Assembly: GCA_012512505.1 (NCBI GenBank)
Contig: JAAZEB010000056.1
Span: forward strand, 1 to 40,608
Length of the DNA stretch: 40,608 bases
Reading direction: 5' to 3'
Source of the DNA: Armatimonadota bacterium
GTDB lineage: Bacteria; Armatimonadota; JAAZEB01
The notes under the pieces are model-generated. The model saw only the letters and a list, made by a program, of their open reading frames with translations. It was not told the DNA's origin and searched no databases. Numbering within the stretch: position 1 is the stretch's first letter; the number at the start of each line of letters is the position of its first letter. Positions 1 through 8,460 of the stretch are shown here, in pieces. The position numbers and the translations under genes were made by a program.

Positions 1-285
1 CACCAGGCCAACGTGCGGATCATGGACGCCGCGGCCCGCCGTCTGGGGATCCCAGCGGAGCGCGTGGTTTCGGACGTCCACCGCTGCGGCAACACCTCCG
101 CCGCGTCGATCCCGATCGCCCTGGACGAGGCCCGCCGGCAGCAGCGCGTCAAAGACGGCGACACCATGGTCTTCGTCGGCTTCGGGGCGGGGCTAACCTG
201 GGCTGCCGCGGTACTGCGTTGGGGCAACACCCCGGGTATGGCGCACCCAGAGGACGCCACGGCCGGCCCCAAGGCGTCGTCGTGA
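1..285 (+). CDS. fabH: Beta-ketoacyl-ACP synthase III (3' end)
   Basis: This is the C-terminal part of KAS III, which condenses an acyl-CoA primer with malonyl-ACP to start fatty acid synthesis in the cytoplasm. The frame is open from base 1 and begins with His-Gln-Ala-Asn, the conserved HQAN motif that carries the catalytic His. It is followed by GNTSAAS, which holds the catalytic Asn, and by [10 protein letters not shown], the family's closing glycine-rich strand. The catalytic Cys lies upstream of the window. About 15 residues after the usual KAS III end (a Pro/Ala/Thr-rich tail) are less conserved. It leads into fabD 40 bases later, so it belongs to the fab operon. The internal GTG at 13 is not a start. 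Confidence 0.93.
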   Translation, partial: HQANVRIMDAAARRLGIPAERVVSDVHRCGNTSAASIPIALDEARRQQRVKDGDTMVFVGFGAGLTWAAAVLRWGNTPGMAHPEDATAGPKASS

Positions 286-325
286 GGCGCCCAGCGACAC
301 ACCACCACCGGAGCCAGCCATCGTC

Positions 326-1294
326 ATGAGCAAGATTGCCTTCCTGTTTCCCGGACAGGGCGCCCAGCGCGTCGGCATGGGCCAGGACCTCTACGAGGCG
401 TTCCCGGCCGTGCGCCGCTGGCTGGAGGCGGCCGGGGCCGCCGCCGGCATAGACCTGACGCGCCTGTGCTTCACGGGGCCGGATGAGGAACTCACCCGCA
501 CCAGCAACGCCCAGCCGGCGCTGCTGGCGGTCAGCGTCGCGGCGCTGATCGCCCTCGAGGGGGAACCGGGCGAGGCGGCCCCCGCGACCGACGCCGGGCG
601 GGTGCAGCCCTACTGCTGCGCCGGCCTGTCGCTGGGAGAGTACACCGCCCTGGTGTGTGCCGGGGCACTGGCGGCCACAGACGCGGTGCGCCTGGTGCGC
701 CAGCGCGGACTCTTCATGGAAGAGGCAGGCGCGGCTACCGGCGGCACCATGGCCAGCATCCTGGGGCTAGACCGACCCACCGTGGACGCGCTCTGCCGCG
801 ATGCCGGCGGGGTCGTGGTCGGCGCCAACTACAACGCCCCGGGCCAGATCGTCATCTCGGGTGATCCGGCCGCCGTGGCACGCGCTGCGACGCTGGCCAA
901 GGAACGCGGCGCTCGGCGCGTGCTCCCGCTGAACGTCAGCGGCGCCTTCCACTCGCCGTTGATGGAGCCGGCGGCGACGCGGCTGGCAGCCGAACTAGCC
1001 CAGACGCCGATTGCCGACGCGCGTCTTCCCGTGGTGGCGAACGTGACCGGCGACTACGTGCGCACCGCTGCGGAGATCCGCAGCGCCCTGGAACGGCAAG
1101 TGACCGGCAGCGTGCTGTGGGAAGACTCGATCCGCCGCATGGCCGCCGACGGGGTGACTACGTTCGTGGAGGTCGGCCCGGGGCAGGTGCTGTCGGGATT
1201 AGTGCGGCGCATTGTGCCGGAGGCACGCGTGCTGCAGGCAGGCGATACCGCCGGGGTGACGGCGGTCCGTGAGTTACTGAAGACCAACGGGTGA
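326..1294 (+). CDS. fabD: Malonyl-CoA:ACP transacylase
   Basis: A 322-residue enzyme that moves malonyl from CoA to the acyl carrier protein, the step that feeds chain elongation. It has the N-terminal FPGQGAQ motif (residues 8-14), the nucleophile Ser102 in GLSLGEYTAL, Arg127 in the QRGLFM segment, the catalytic His209 in SGAFHSPLM, and a late VEVGPGQVL Gln loop. The residue before the nucleophile elbow is Leu where E. coli has His (GHSLG), a variant I believe is common. Length is normal (about 310). GGAG at 310-313 precedes the ATG by 12 bases. The stop codon directly abuts the fabG ATG, which argues for coupled translation. Confidence 0.96.
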   Translation: MSKIAFLFPGQGAQRVGMGQDLYEAFPAVRRWLEAAGAAAGIDLTRLCFTGPDEELTRTSNAQPALLAVSVAALIALEGEPGEAAPATDAGRVQPYCCAGLSLGEYTALVCAGALAATDAVRLVRQRGLFMEEAGAATGGTMASILGLDRPTVDALCRDAGGVVVGANYNAPGQIVISGDPAAVARAATLAKERGARRVLPLNVSGAFHSPLMEPAATRLAAELAQTPIADARLPVVANVTGDYVRTAAEIRSALERQVTGSVLWEDSIRRMAADGVTTFVEVGPGQVLSGLVRRIVPEARVLQAGDTAGVTAVRELLKTNG

Positions 1295-2059
1295 ATGATG
1301 AAGCTTACCGACAAGATCGCGATCATCACCGGCGCCGGGCGTGACGGCAAGGGGATTGGCCGCAGCATTGCTCGCGCCATGGCCGCAGAGGGCGCGCGTG
1401 TCGCCGTGGCTAGCCGCACGGAGGCCAACGCGTTGGCAGTAGCCCAGGAACTGCGCGACGAAGGCTATGAGGCGCTGGGCCTTGCCTGCGACGTTGCTGA
1501 TGCCGCCTCCGTCGATGCAATGGTCAAGACGGTCATCGAGGCCTGGGGGCGCATTGACGTGCTGGTGAACAACGCCGGCATCACCCGCGACGGCCTGGTC
1601 CTACGGATGAAAGAGGAGGACTGGGACGCGGTCATCGACACCAACCTCAAGGGCACCTTCCTGTGCTGTAAGGCCGTGCTGCGGGTGATGGTGCGCCAAA
1701 AGAGCGGGCGGATCATCAACATGAGCTCGGTGATGGGGCAGATGGGCGCGGCCGGGCAGGTGAACTACTCGGCGGCGAAGGGCGCGATCATCACCTTCAC
1801 CCGCTCGCTGGCCAAAGAGGTGGCCAGCCGAGGGATCCTGGTGAACGCGATCTCACCGGGCTTCATCGAGACGGTGATGACCCAGGAAGTGTCGGAGGAG
1901 GTCCGGCAGTGGTACCTGCAGCACATCCCGCAGCAGCGCTACGGCTCGCCGGAGGAGGTGGCGCGCGTGGCGGTCTTCCTCGCCAGTGACGACGCCTCCT
2001 ACATCACGGGCCACGTCATCAACGTGGATGGTGGCCTCATTATGCAAACGCTCATTTAG
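1295..2059 (+). CDS. fabG: 3-oxoacyl-ACP reductase
   Basis: A 254-residue short-chain dehydrogenase that reduces beta-ketoacyl-ACP with NADPH in the fatty acid elongation cycle. It shows NNAG (92-95), Asn117, the active-site Ser145, and the Y158-x3-K162 pair, with the usual SPGFIET and NVDGG segments near the C-terminus. The cofactor loop reads TGAGRDGKGIG, three residues longer than the common TGxxxGIG, so the turn over the NADPH pyrophosphate must be larger. The first of two consecutive ATGs immediately follows the fabD stop with no gap; either Met could be used. It sits between fabD and acpP, as expected for FabG rather than another SDR. Confidence 0.94.
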   Translation: MMKLTDKIAIITGAGRDGKGIGRSIARAMAAEGARVAVASRTEANALAVAQELRDEGYEALGLACDVADAASVDAMVKTVIEAWGRIDVLVNNAGITRDGLVLRMKEEDWDAVIDTNLKGTFLCCKAVLRVMVRQKSGRIINMSSVMGQMGAAGQVNYSAAKGAIITFTRSLAKEVASRGILVNAISPGFIETVMTQEVSEEVRQWYLQHIPQQRYGSPEEVARVAVFLASDDASYITGHVINVDGGLIMQTLI

Positions 2060-2064
2060 AGTCT

Positions 2065-2160
2065 AGCGGAGTGCCGCAGCAATGCGGCTAGAACGCCCGA
2101 TGGCTCGGGCACTCCGGCAACCCACCCGGGAGAGCAGCGGAGTGCCGCAGCAATGCGGCT
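2065..2160 (+). repeat. Pair of identical 25-bp repeats with GCAA-loop hairpins
   Basis: The same 25 bases occur at 2065-2089 and 2136-2160. Each copy contains a perfect 6-bp stem (gccgca/tgcggc) closed by a GCAA tetraloop, at 2073-2088 and 2144-2159. Between them lies a third small hairpin, gcccga-tggc-tcgggc, at 2095-2110. All three sit in the fabG-acpP gap and would form three successive stem-loops in the operon mRNA. GCAA is a GNRA loop, which stabilises RNA hairpins. A role in differential expression of acpP, or in mRNA stability, is inference. Confidence 0.75.
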
Positions 2161-2188
2161 TCCAGGGCCAGCATCGGCGGGCTTTTTT
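2144..2188 (+). terminator. Possible attenuator: last hairpin plus T6 run
   Basis: The second GCAA hairpin (2144-2159) is followed at 2183-2188 by six T residues, preceded by a G/C-rich stretch (2172-2181) that can partly pair back with 2095-2102. This could cause partial termination before acpP, but the T run does not directly follow a clean stem, so the call is weak. Confidence 0.3.
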
Positions 2189-2262
2189 GGCATCATACCT
2201 ACGTGAATGTGGGCAAGCAGACCCATCCAGACGAGGCCGGGCAGCCGGCCAGGGAGGAGCGA

Positions 2263-2496
2263 ATGGACGTCTTCAGTCGGGTGAAACGAGTGATCATGGA
2301 GCAACTGAAGGTCAGCGAGGATGAGATCACCCGTGAAGCTACCTTTGATGAGCTGGGAGCGGATTCGCTGGCTAGGGTGGAGATGGTGATGGCGTTCGAG
2401 GAGGAGTTCTCGATTGAGATCCCGGACGCCGACGCGGAGAAGATCGACACCGTTGGCCGGGCGGTGAACTACATCGAAGCCAAAGCGGCTGCGTAA
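2263..2496 (+). CDS. acpP: Acyl carrier protein
   Basis: A 77-residue acidic carrier protein that holds growing acyl chains on a phosphopantetheine arm. Ser35 in the GADSL motif is the attachment site, followed by an acidic helix ([11 protein letters not shown]) that docks the Fab enzymes. The ATG at 2263 is chosen over the longer GTG start at 2203 because GGGAGGAGC lies just upstream at 2252-2259 and the length then matches the family (75-80). In the recognition helix, the common DSLDTVELVMALEEEF pattern reads [16 protein letters not shown], so the Asp-Thr after the modified Ser is replaced by Ala-Arg. It sits 8 bases before fabF. Confidence 0.96.
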   Translation: MDVFSRVKRVIMEQLKVSEDEITREATFDELGADSLARVEMVMAFEEEFSIEIPDADAEKIDTVGRAVNYIEAKAAA

Positions 2497-2504
2497 GAGA
2501 GATT

Positions 2505-3743
2505 ATGGCTGAGCGCAGAGTCCTGATCACCGGGCTGGGGGTTCTCACCCCGCTCGGCAACACGGTGGCGGAGTTCTGGGAGGGCCTGAAGGCCGGGCGG
2601 TCGGGCGTGGGGCCGATCACCCACTTCGATGCCTCGAAGTTTACCACGCGCTTCGCGGCAGAGGTGAAGGGCTTCAACCCCGAGGCGTACATGGAGCGGC
2701 GCGATGTCCGCCACATCGATCCGTTCGCCCAGTATGCCATCGCCGCGGCCAAGCAGGCTGTGGCCGACGCCGGCCTGCAGATCACGCCGGAGAACGCCGA
2801 GCGCGTGGGGGTGCTGATCGGCTCCGGCATCGGGGGGATCTCCACCTGGGAAGAGCAGCACAGCGTTTACCTGAACCGCGGCCCCAGTCGGATCAGCCCC
2901 TACTTTGTGCCGATGATGATCTGCAACATGGCCTCCGGGCAGGTTTCGATCGCCCTCGGCGCCAAGGGACCGAACACAACGGTGGTCACCGCCTGCGCCA
3001 CCGCCTCGCACGCTATCGGCGACGCGATGGCGATCATCCGGCGCGGCGACGCCGAGGTGATGATCGCGGGTGGCAGCGAGGCGGCAATCACCCCGATGGG
3101 GGTGGTTGGGTTCTGCGCCGCCCGTGCCCTCTCCACCCGCAACGACGATCCCCAGCGCGCCAGCCGTCCGTTCGACCGCGACCGTGACGGGTTCGTGATG
3201 GGCGAAGGCGCGGGGATACTGGTGCTGGAGAGTGAAGAGCACGCCCGGGCGCGCGGAGCCCAGGTGTATGCCGAGGTGGCTGGCTACGCCATGACGGGCG
3301 ACGCCTACCACATCACCGCGCCAGCCCCCGGCGGCGAGGGAGCAGCGCGAGCCATGGCGCTAGCGCTGAAAGATGCCCGGTTGGCGCCCACTGACGTGGA
3401 CTACATCAACGCCCACGGCACCTCGACGCCCCCCAACGATGCCGTGGAGACCGCCGCCATCAAGCAGGTGTTCGGTGACCACGCCTACCGGCTGATGGTC
3501 TCCTCGACCAAGTCGATGATCGGCCATCTGCTCGGCGCCGGCGGCGGGGTGGAGGCGGCCGTGTGCGCGCTGACCATCCGTGACCGCGTGGTACACGCCA
3601 CGATCAACTACGAAAACCCCGATCCGGAGTGTGATTTGGACTACGTGCCGAACACGGCACGCGAAGCCCCGGTGCGCGTGGCGCTGTCCAACTCACTCGG
3701 GTTCGGCGGGCATAACGCGTGCCTGGTATTCCGCCAGGCCTGA
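2505..3743 (+). CDS. fabF: Beta-ketoacyl-ACP synthase II
   Basis: A 412-residue condensing enzyme that elongates acyl-ACP with malonyl-ACP. The Cys-His-His triad is intact: Cys164 in [11 protein letters not shown], His304 in [11 protein letters not shown] and His341 in [11 protein letters not shown]. The C-terminal [12 protein letters not shown] segment is typical of FabF, and the length matches the family. It begins 8 bases after acpP, which is the usual pairing, and ends the fab run: two strong hairpins and a convergent gene follow. Nothing about it looks unusual. Confidence 0.97.
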   Translation: MAERRVLITGLGVLTPLGNTVAEFWEGLKAGRSGVGPITHFDASKFTTRFAAEVKGFNPEAYMERRDVRHIDPFAQYAIAAAKQAVADAGLQITPENAERVGVLIGSGIGGISTWEEQHSVYLNRGPSRISPYFVPMMICNMASGQVSIALGAKGPNTTVVTACATASHAIGDAMAIIRRGDAEVMIAGGSEAAITPMGVVGFCAARALSTRNDDPQRASRPFDRDRDGFVMGEGAGILVLESEEHARARGAQVYAEVAGYAMTGDAYHITAPAPGGEGAARAMALALKDARLAPTDVDYINAHGTSTPPNDAVETAAIKQVFGDHAYRLMVSSTKSMIGHLLGAGGGVEAAVCALTIRDRVVHATINYENPDPECDLDYVPNTAREAPVRVALSNSLGFGGHNACLVFRQA

Positions 3744-3749
3744 AGCCTC

Positions 3750-3790
3750 ACGCGCGCCAGGGAGCCACCCCTTCCGGGGCTCTCGCGCGT
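3750..3790. terminator. Hairpin downstream of fabF
   Basis: The arms acgcgcg (3750-3756) and cgcgcgt (3784-3790) pair, with an inner stem gagcc/ggctc (3762-3766 with 3778-3782). It starts 6 bases past the fabF stop. There is no T run, so it may act together with the next hairpin or as an mRNA-end stabiliser. Confidence 0.55.
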
Positions 3791-3797
3791 CACCAGA

Positions 3798-3831
3798 CCG
3801 GTAGCGGTAAGCGCAGACTTGCCGCTACCGG
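3798..3831. terminator. Bidirectional hairpin between convergent genes
   Basis: A 14-bp stem (ccggtagcggtaag against cttgccgctaccgg, one G-T pair) with a 6-base loop. It lies between the fabF stop and the stop codon of the minus-strand gene at 3833, and being symmetric it could end transcripts from both sides. Confidence 0.7.
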
Positions 3832-3832
3832 C

Positions 3833-6800
3833 TCAGAACTTCACCACCACCAGGGTCACGTCGTCTGAGGGCGTGCCATCGCTGAAGGCGCGCATCGCGG
3901 CGTAGATCCCGTCGGCAATCGCCTGGGCCGGCTCGTGCGCCAACTCCCCCAGGAGATGCTCCAGGCGGTCCATCCCGAACTGCTCCATCCCCTGACGTGC
4001 CTCGATCACCCCGTCGGTATAGGTCAGCAGCACGTCGCCGGGGTGGATGCTCACCTGCTGCTCGGCGAACGTCTGGTCGGGAACAACGCCCAGCAGCATG
4101 GTCGCCGAGCTGCGCAGGGCGATGCACCCACCCTGCGTCGCGCGCCACAGCAGCGGGTAGGGATGCCCGGCGTTCACGTAGGTGAGGCAGCGCGACGCCG
4201 GATCCCACAGGGCGTAGAAGAGGCTGAGGAAGGTGGTCTCCTCTTCCAGTTGCGCGCAAAGCGCTCGGTTGGCGCGCTGCACCGCCTGCCCGGGCGCCGG
4301 GTCTTCCAACACGTAGGCGCGTAGGAGGTACTTGCCCAGCGCTGTGCCGGTGGCGGCGCGCAGCCCCTTGCCGCTGACGTCAGCGATCACGATCCCCAGG
4401 CGCTCGCCCGACAGGGGCACGAAGTCGTAATAGTCGCCGCCCACCTCCGCGTGCTCGCCCGCCGGCTGGTAGACCTGGCCGATGTCCAGGCCGCCGGTTG
4501 GAGGGCGATGCTCCGGCACGAACGCCTTCTGCAGCGCCTGGGTAACCTGCCGCTCTTCCTGGTAGAGGGTGGCGTTCTCAATGGCGATTGCCGCCTGCGT
4601 GCCCAGGGCACTGAGAAACTTGATCTCGGCGTCGCTCCAGCGGTGCGCGGTGGCGCGGTAGACGTTCAACACGCCCAGCACCCCTTTAGCCGTGGCGAGC
4701 GGCACACAGAGGAAGGCGCGCAGGCGCTGCTCCTCCGACACCTCCTGGTAGACGAACTCCGGGTGGCGACGGATGTCCGCCACTGCTCGCGTCTGGCCGT
4801 CGCGCAACACGGCGCCGATGACGCCCTCGGCCTGGGGCAGGCGCAGGCCCGACGCCGCCTGCTCTTCGAGACCCTGGGCGGCCGCCACCTGCAGCGCGCC
4901 GCTGTGCCGATCCAACAGGAGGATGGAGCAGACCTCCGGCGCCAGCAGGCGCGAGACGTGTTGGATGATCTGCCGCAACACCTGCTCCAGATCCAGCTTC
5001 GAGACCACCGACTGGCCAACTTCGAGGAGGGTGCCCAGCTCCTCGGCGCGCAGGTGGGCCTCGTGCAGCAGGCACTGGTTCTCGATCAGCATTGCCGCCT
5101 GCGTCGCAAATGACTTCAGCAGCGCCAGGTCGCGGGCGCCAAACGCGCGCGCGGTGCGGCCGTAGACGCACAGGGCGCCCTGCAGGCCGCCCGCGGTAGT
5201 CACCGGCACCGCCAGGGCGGAGGCCACGCCGGCGGCACGGCAGGCCGCGCGGCCCGCACCTTCCGGCAGGTCGGCCAGGGTCAATGCTTCCTCGCGGCTA
5301 GCCACCGCCTCCGCCAGCTCCTTGAGGCAGCCAGGTGCGGGCAGATCCCTGGTGCCGGCGTGAACCCCGCTGACAGCCAGCAGGCCGGTGTCGGTGAGCA
5401 GCAGCGCCCCGCCGTCCATCGCCAGCGCCTGCGCGGCTAACTCGGCCACCAGGCGCACCACGTCCTGCAGCTCGCGGGCCGCGTGCAGGGCGCTGCCGGC
5501 GCGTTCGGCGGAGGCCTCCAGTTGGGCACGGGCCTTCTCGCTCGCCTCGTAAAGGCGGGCGTTGTGGACGGCCAGGGCGCCATGGTCGGCCAGCGCTTTC
5601 AGCACCCGGAGCTGGTCCTCGGTGAAGCGGTAGCGCTCGCGGGTGTAGATGCTCAGGGTGCCGATGGCGCGGTCTTCCACCAGCATCGGCGCGGCGGCGG
5701 CAGACACGACGCCCTCGAAGAGACCGCGCGGTTCGTCGTAGGCGCGCAGATCCCAGGTGGCGATCACCCGCCGTTCGGTGATCGCCCGGCCGAGGGGACT
5801 GTCTTCGAGCCGGGCACGTTGGTGGCTCACGTAGGTGCTGCTCATGCCGTAGGAGGCGCGCACGTTGAGATAACCCTCCTCGTCGAGCAGCATCACCGCG
5901 CACACCGTCACCCCCAGGACATCCCGCGTCTTGTCGAGCACCGTGCGCAGGGTGTGATCCAGATCGAGCGAGGCGTTCAGGGCGTTTGCCACCTCGCTAA
6001 GCGCCCCCAGTTCCTCAACGTGGCGCTGCGCCTCGCGGTAGAGGCGGGCATTCTCGATGGCGACAGCGGCCTGCGCGGCGATGGCCCGCAGCGCGGTGAC
6101 GTCGGAGCGCGAGAAGCGGCGGGGCCGGCGGAAGCTATCGAGGTGAATCGAGCCAACCACCTCCCCCCGGGAGGTGATCGGCACCGAGATCGACGAGCGC
6201 ACGATGCGCCCCGGCACGTGCCGGCCCGGGTGGGCCGCCAGATCGCCCACCGTAGTCTTCTCGCCGGCCACGTAAACTGCCTGACGGGTGGCCGGGGGCT
6301 TCTGCTGGGGCGGGTAGATCCGCAGGCGCTCGCCCCAACTGGCGACCACGGTGGCCGTCTGCCGGCGCGGGTCGTGCAGCAGCACGCGGGCGCGCGCCAC
6401 CGCGAAGAGTTGGGCGGTGCGCTCGGCAACGACCGACAGGATGAGCGGCAGCTCCAGGGTGCCGGAAACGGTGCGGCACACATCGAAGACGTAGCGCAGG
6501 CGGCGGCTGCGCCGGCCGGCGATCCCCTCGGCATCCTCCGCGGCCCGGCTGTGCTTGCTGAGGCGGACGGTAGTGCCCTGCCCGTCGGTGGCATACTCCA
6601 GCTTGTCGGTGAGCTGCATCATCAGCAGCATCCCGCGGCCGTGCGAAACCTCCGACTGCGGGTCCCACAAGTCGCCGGGATCGAAGCCGGTGCCAGGGTC
6701 GTGGACCTCCACCTGGGCAACGCCCGGCTCGGACTGCAGCCGCACGACGATCTCGGCGTCGGGGACCCCGCGCGCACCGTGTTGGATCGCGTTGTTGCAG

Positions 6801-6952
6801 GCTTCCGAGACGGCCAACAGTAGGTCGCTCGTCTCCTCCGGGCCCAGTCCAGCCCGGCGGCACAACTCCTGCACGGCGCCGCGCACGGCGCTGACGTAGC
6901 GCAAGCGCGCCGGGATCCGTACCTTTCCAGGCTCGTGAGAGGTATCACTCAT
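3833..6952 (-). CDS. Rsb-type switch protein: anti-sigma kinase + 4 GAF + SpoIIE phosphatase
   Basis: A 1039-residue soluble regulator. Residues 10-135 form an RsbW-type GHKL ATPase, with the N-box EACNN (50-54), DPGTGFD (85-91) and GRGMLLM (106-112). Four GAF sensor domains follow at about 165-302, 325-470, 495-625 and 645-793. Residues 825-1039 form a PP2C/SpoIIE phosphatase with VGGDYYD (837-843), DVSGKG (858-863), NAGH (927-930), TYTDG (977-981) and DDVT (1030-1033), so all metal-binding Asp are present. In known partner-switching systems the kinase phosphorylates, and the phosphatase dephosphorylates, a STAS anti-anti-sigma factor; here both activities are in one chain. No STAS or sigma gene is nearby. 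The ATG at 6952 has GGGAG 11 bases upstream. Upstream in-frame codons lack a ribosome site. Likely co-transcribed with the rhomboid gene. Confidence 0.92.
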   Translation of the reverse strand: MSDTSHEPGKVRIPARLRYVSAVRGAVQELCRRAGLGPEETSDLLLAVSEACNNAIQHGARGVPDAEIVVRLQSEPGVAQVEVHDPGTGFDPGDLWDPQSEVSHGRGMLLMMQLTDKLEYATDGQGTTVRLSKHSRAAEDAEGIAGRRSRRLRYVFDVCRTVSGTLELPLILSVVAERTAQLFAVARARVLLHDPRRQTATVVASWGERLRIYPPQQKPPATRQAVYVAGEKTTVGDLAAHPGRHVPGRIVRSSISVPITSRGEVVGSIHLDSFRRPRRFSRSDVTALRAIAAQAAVAIENARLYREAQRHVEELGALSEVANALNASLDLDHTLRTVLDKTRDVLGVTVCAVMLLDEEGYLNVRASYGMSSTYVSHQRARLEDSPLGRAITERRVIATWDLRAYDEPRGLFEGVVSAAAAPMLVEDRAIGTLSIYTRERYRFTEDQLRVLKALADHGALAVHNARLYEASEKARAQLEASAERAGSALHAARELQDVVRLVAELAAQALAMDGGALLLTDTGLLAVSGVHAGTRDLPAPGCLKELAEAVASREEALTLADLPEGAGRAACRAAGVASALAVPVTTAGGLQGALCVYGRTARAFGARDLALLKSFATQAAMLIENQCLLHEAHLRAEELGTLLEVGQSVVSKLDLEQVLRQIIQHVSRLLAPEVCSILLLDRHSGALQVAAAQGLEEQAASGLRLPQAEGVIGAVLRDGQTRAVADIRRHPEFVYQEVSEEQRLRAFLCVPLATAKGVLGVLNVYRATAHRWSDAEIKFLSALGTQAAIAIENATLYQEERQVTQALQKAFVPEHRPPTGGLDIGQVYQPAGEHAEVGGDYYDFVPLSGERLGIVIADVSGKGLRAATGTALGKYLLRAYVLEDPAPGQAVQRANRALCAQLEEETTFLSLFYALWDPASRCLTYVNAGHPYPLLWRATQGGCIALRSSATMLLGVVPDQTFAEQQVSIHPGDVLLTYTDGVIEARQGMEQFGMDRLEHLLGELAHEPAQAIADGIYAAMRAFSDGTPSDDVTLVVVKF

Positions 6953-7001
6953 CGCGTCACTCACTCCCGCACCGTCGGGCCTCAGCCGAGTGATTGTACC
7001 C

Positions 7002-8222
7002 CTAACCGCCCGGTCTGTCAAGGACCGGGCTATCCTGAGCCGCCTCGATCCGCCGCCACAGGTCCCGCCCAAGGGCAAACATCTCGCCCTTGGGGAAGCG
7101 CGTTGCCAACTGGCGCAGGCAGGCCCGCGCCCGGCCGGCATCACCCAGGTGCTCCCAATACCCAACGGCCATGCGGTAGATCGCCATCTCCACCTCGGGC
7201 GCGGCCGGGTGAGCCTGGACCAGCAAGCCATAGAGGCGCGTCGCCTCCTGGTGGTGCCCGTCGCGCTCCAAGCGGCCGGCCAGGCGCAGGAGGTGTACTG
7301 GCTGGTAGAGAGCCGCCTTCCCCCGCAGCACCAGCAAGTAGTGGGCCACCAGCAGCGGGTCCTGCTCGATAAGCCCCGGGCCTGCCCTCTCCATCGCCTC
7401 CTCGATCACTTGCTGCCGCCCCAGATCAATCGCCGGCCGGATCATCGCCCGGATGATCTCCGGGTTGCGCGGGTCCTCGGCCAGCATCGTCTCCAGCACG
7501 TCGAGCGGCAGCAGCGAGAGATCCTTCATGTCGGCCTGCACCGCCTTGGCCCCGGCAATCGCCTCGCTATCGCGCTTGATCCGCAGCGCCAGGCAGAGGA
7601 GGATGCCGACGGCGGCCCCGCCCACGTGGGCAAAGTGCCCCACGCCACTTCCCCCGCCATAGGTGCCATAAAGGAGGCCCTGGGCCAGGTCCAGCACCAG
7701 GTAGAGCCCGATCACCCAGACCGCCGCCACCTCGAAGGCACCCACCCACACCCGCAGGAAGAACCAGAAGAAGTAGAAGACGCGCACCGGGCTCCAGGAA
7801 AAGAGGTACCAGTAGGCGCCCAGAACGCCCATGATGCACCCGGAGGCGCCGATGCCGAAAACGGGATGACCCTCGGCGGCGAAGTCGAGCAGCACCTGCA
7901 GCGCCGTGCCGCAGATGCCGGCGAGGAAGTACAACAGCAGATAGAGCGGCACCCGGAGCCGGTCCTCCACCGGTGGGCCGAACACCCACAGAAAGAGCAG
8001 GTTGCCGCCCAGGTGCATGGCATCGCCGTGCAGGAACATCGCCGTGAACAGGGTGTAGAGGGGCGTGGTACCCCACTTGAAACCCCAGGTTTCGATCATC
8101 GCGTCCGACATCGTGAAGCCGTCACTGGTGCCAATGAAGAGGATCGCGTTGGCCGCGAGGATCGCCACGGTGGCATAGGGGAAGTGCTTCACCGGGTTCT
8201 TCACCCGATACGGCAGCAGCAT
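7002..8222 (-). CDS. Rhomboid family intramembrane serine protease with helical C-terminal extension
   Basis: A 406-residue membrane protein. Residues 1-215 are a rhomboid core of about six membrane segments that cleaves transmembrane substrates. The conserved HGDAMHLGGN segment (His65, His70, Asn74) lines the oxyanion side. The nucleophile is Ser127 in GIGASG, and the base is His199 in GHFAHVGG. From about residue 220 a cytosolic helical region follows, with TPR-like helix pairs (for example around 330-390) that may bind a partner or substrate. The ATG at 8222 has GGGAGG 8 bases upstream. It precedes the switch protein by 49 bases on the same strand, so the two are probably one operon. The protease substrate is unknown. 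Confidence 0.9.
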   Translation of the reverse strand: MLLPYRVKNPVKHFPYATVAILAANAILFIGTSDGFTMSDAMIETWGFKWGTTPLYTLFTAMFLHGDAMHLGGNLLFLWVFGPPVEDRLRVPLYLLLYFLAGICGTALQVLLDFAAEGHPVFGIGASGCIMGVLGAYWYLFSWSPVRVFYFFWFFLRVWVGAFEVAAVWVIGLYLVLDLAQGLLYGTYGGGSGVGHFAHVGGAAVGILLCLALRIKRDSEAIAGAKAVQADMKDLSLLPLDVLETMLAEDPRNPEIIRAMIRPAIDLGRQQVIEEAMERAGPGLIEQDPLLVAHYLLVLRGKAALYQPVHLLRLAGRLERDGHHQEATRLYGLLVQAHPAAPEVEMAIYRMAVGYWEHLGDAGRARACLRQLATRFPKGEMFALGRDLWRRIEAAQDSPVLDRPGG

Positions 8223-8352
8223 GCCGGAACCTCCCAGCCGGGTACGTCCGACCCTGCCGCGAGAGCGGCAGCGCCTTCGTACACGGCACCACTGCCGGAT
8301 ACGCCGGGGGGTAACACCCTACCGCCAGTTGTTTCGCCTGCATGGTCCGCCG

Positions 8353-8373
8353 GTGTCAGGTGTCAGGTGTCAG
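8353..8373. repeat. Three tandem copies of GTGTCAG
   Basis: The heptamer GTGTCAG is repeated three times exactly without spacing. It is intergenic, and there is no gene or promoter directly on it. Confidence 0.9.
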
Positions 8374-8386
8374 GGTGCCCGGGTTG

Positions 8387-8460
8387 GTAAGGGCGAAGCA
8401 ACCGGCATGCCTACTTTTGTGCACACGCATCCATACCGCTGCCGGTTGCTTCGCCCCTAC
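8387..8460. repeat. 21-bp inverted repeat with 32-base loop
   Basis: The arms 8387-8407 and 8440-8460 match at 20 of 21 positions and contain the core gggcgaagcaaccggca and its complement. It lies in the same gap as the heptamer repeats. The size and the near-perfect arms suggest a small mobile or REP-like intergenic element rather than a simple terminator. No T run follows either arm. Confidence 0.85.

Noticed and set aside
2203-2262. Longer start for acpP
   Set aside because: The extra 20 residues have no counterpart in acyl carrier proteins and there is no ribosome site before 2203; GGGAGGAGC fixes the ATG at 2263.
5483-6823. 446-codon plus-strand frame inside the switch protein gene
   Set aside because: It runs opposite to GAF and kinase motifs that are clearly conserved; the translation is low-complexity Gly/Arg/His-rich with no domain.
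6953-7231. 93-residue extension of the switch protein into the rhomboid gene
   Set aside because: It overlaps the rhomboid coding end and lacks family similarity; GGGAG stands before the ATG at 6952.
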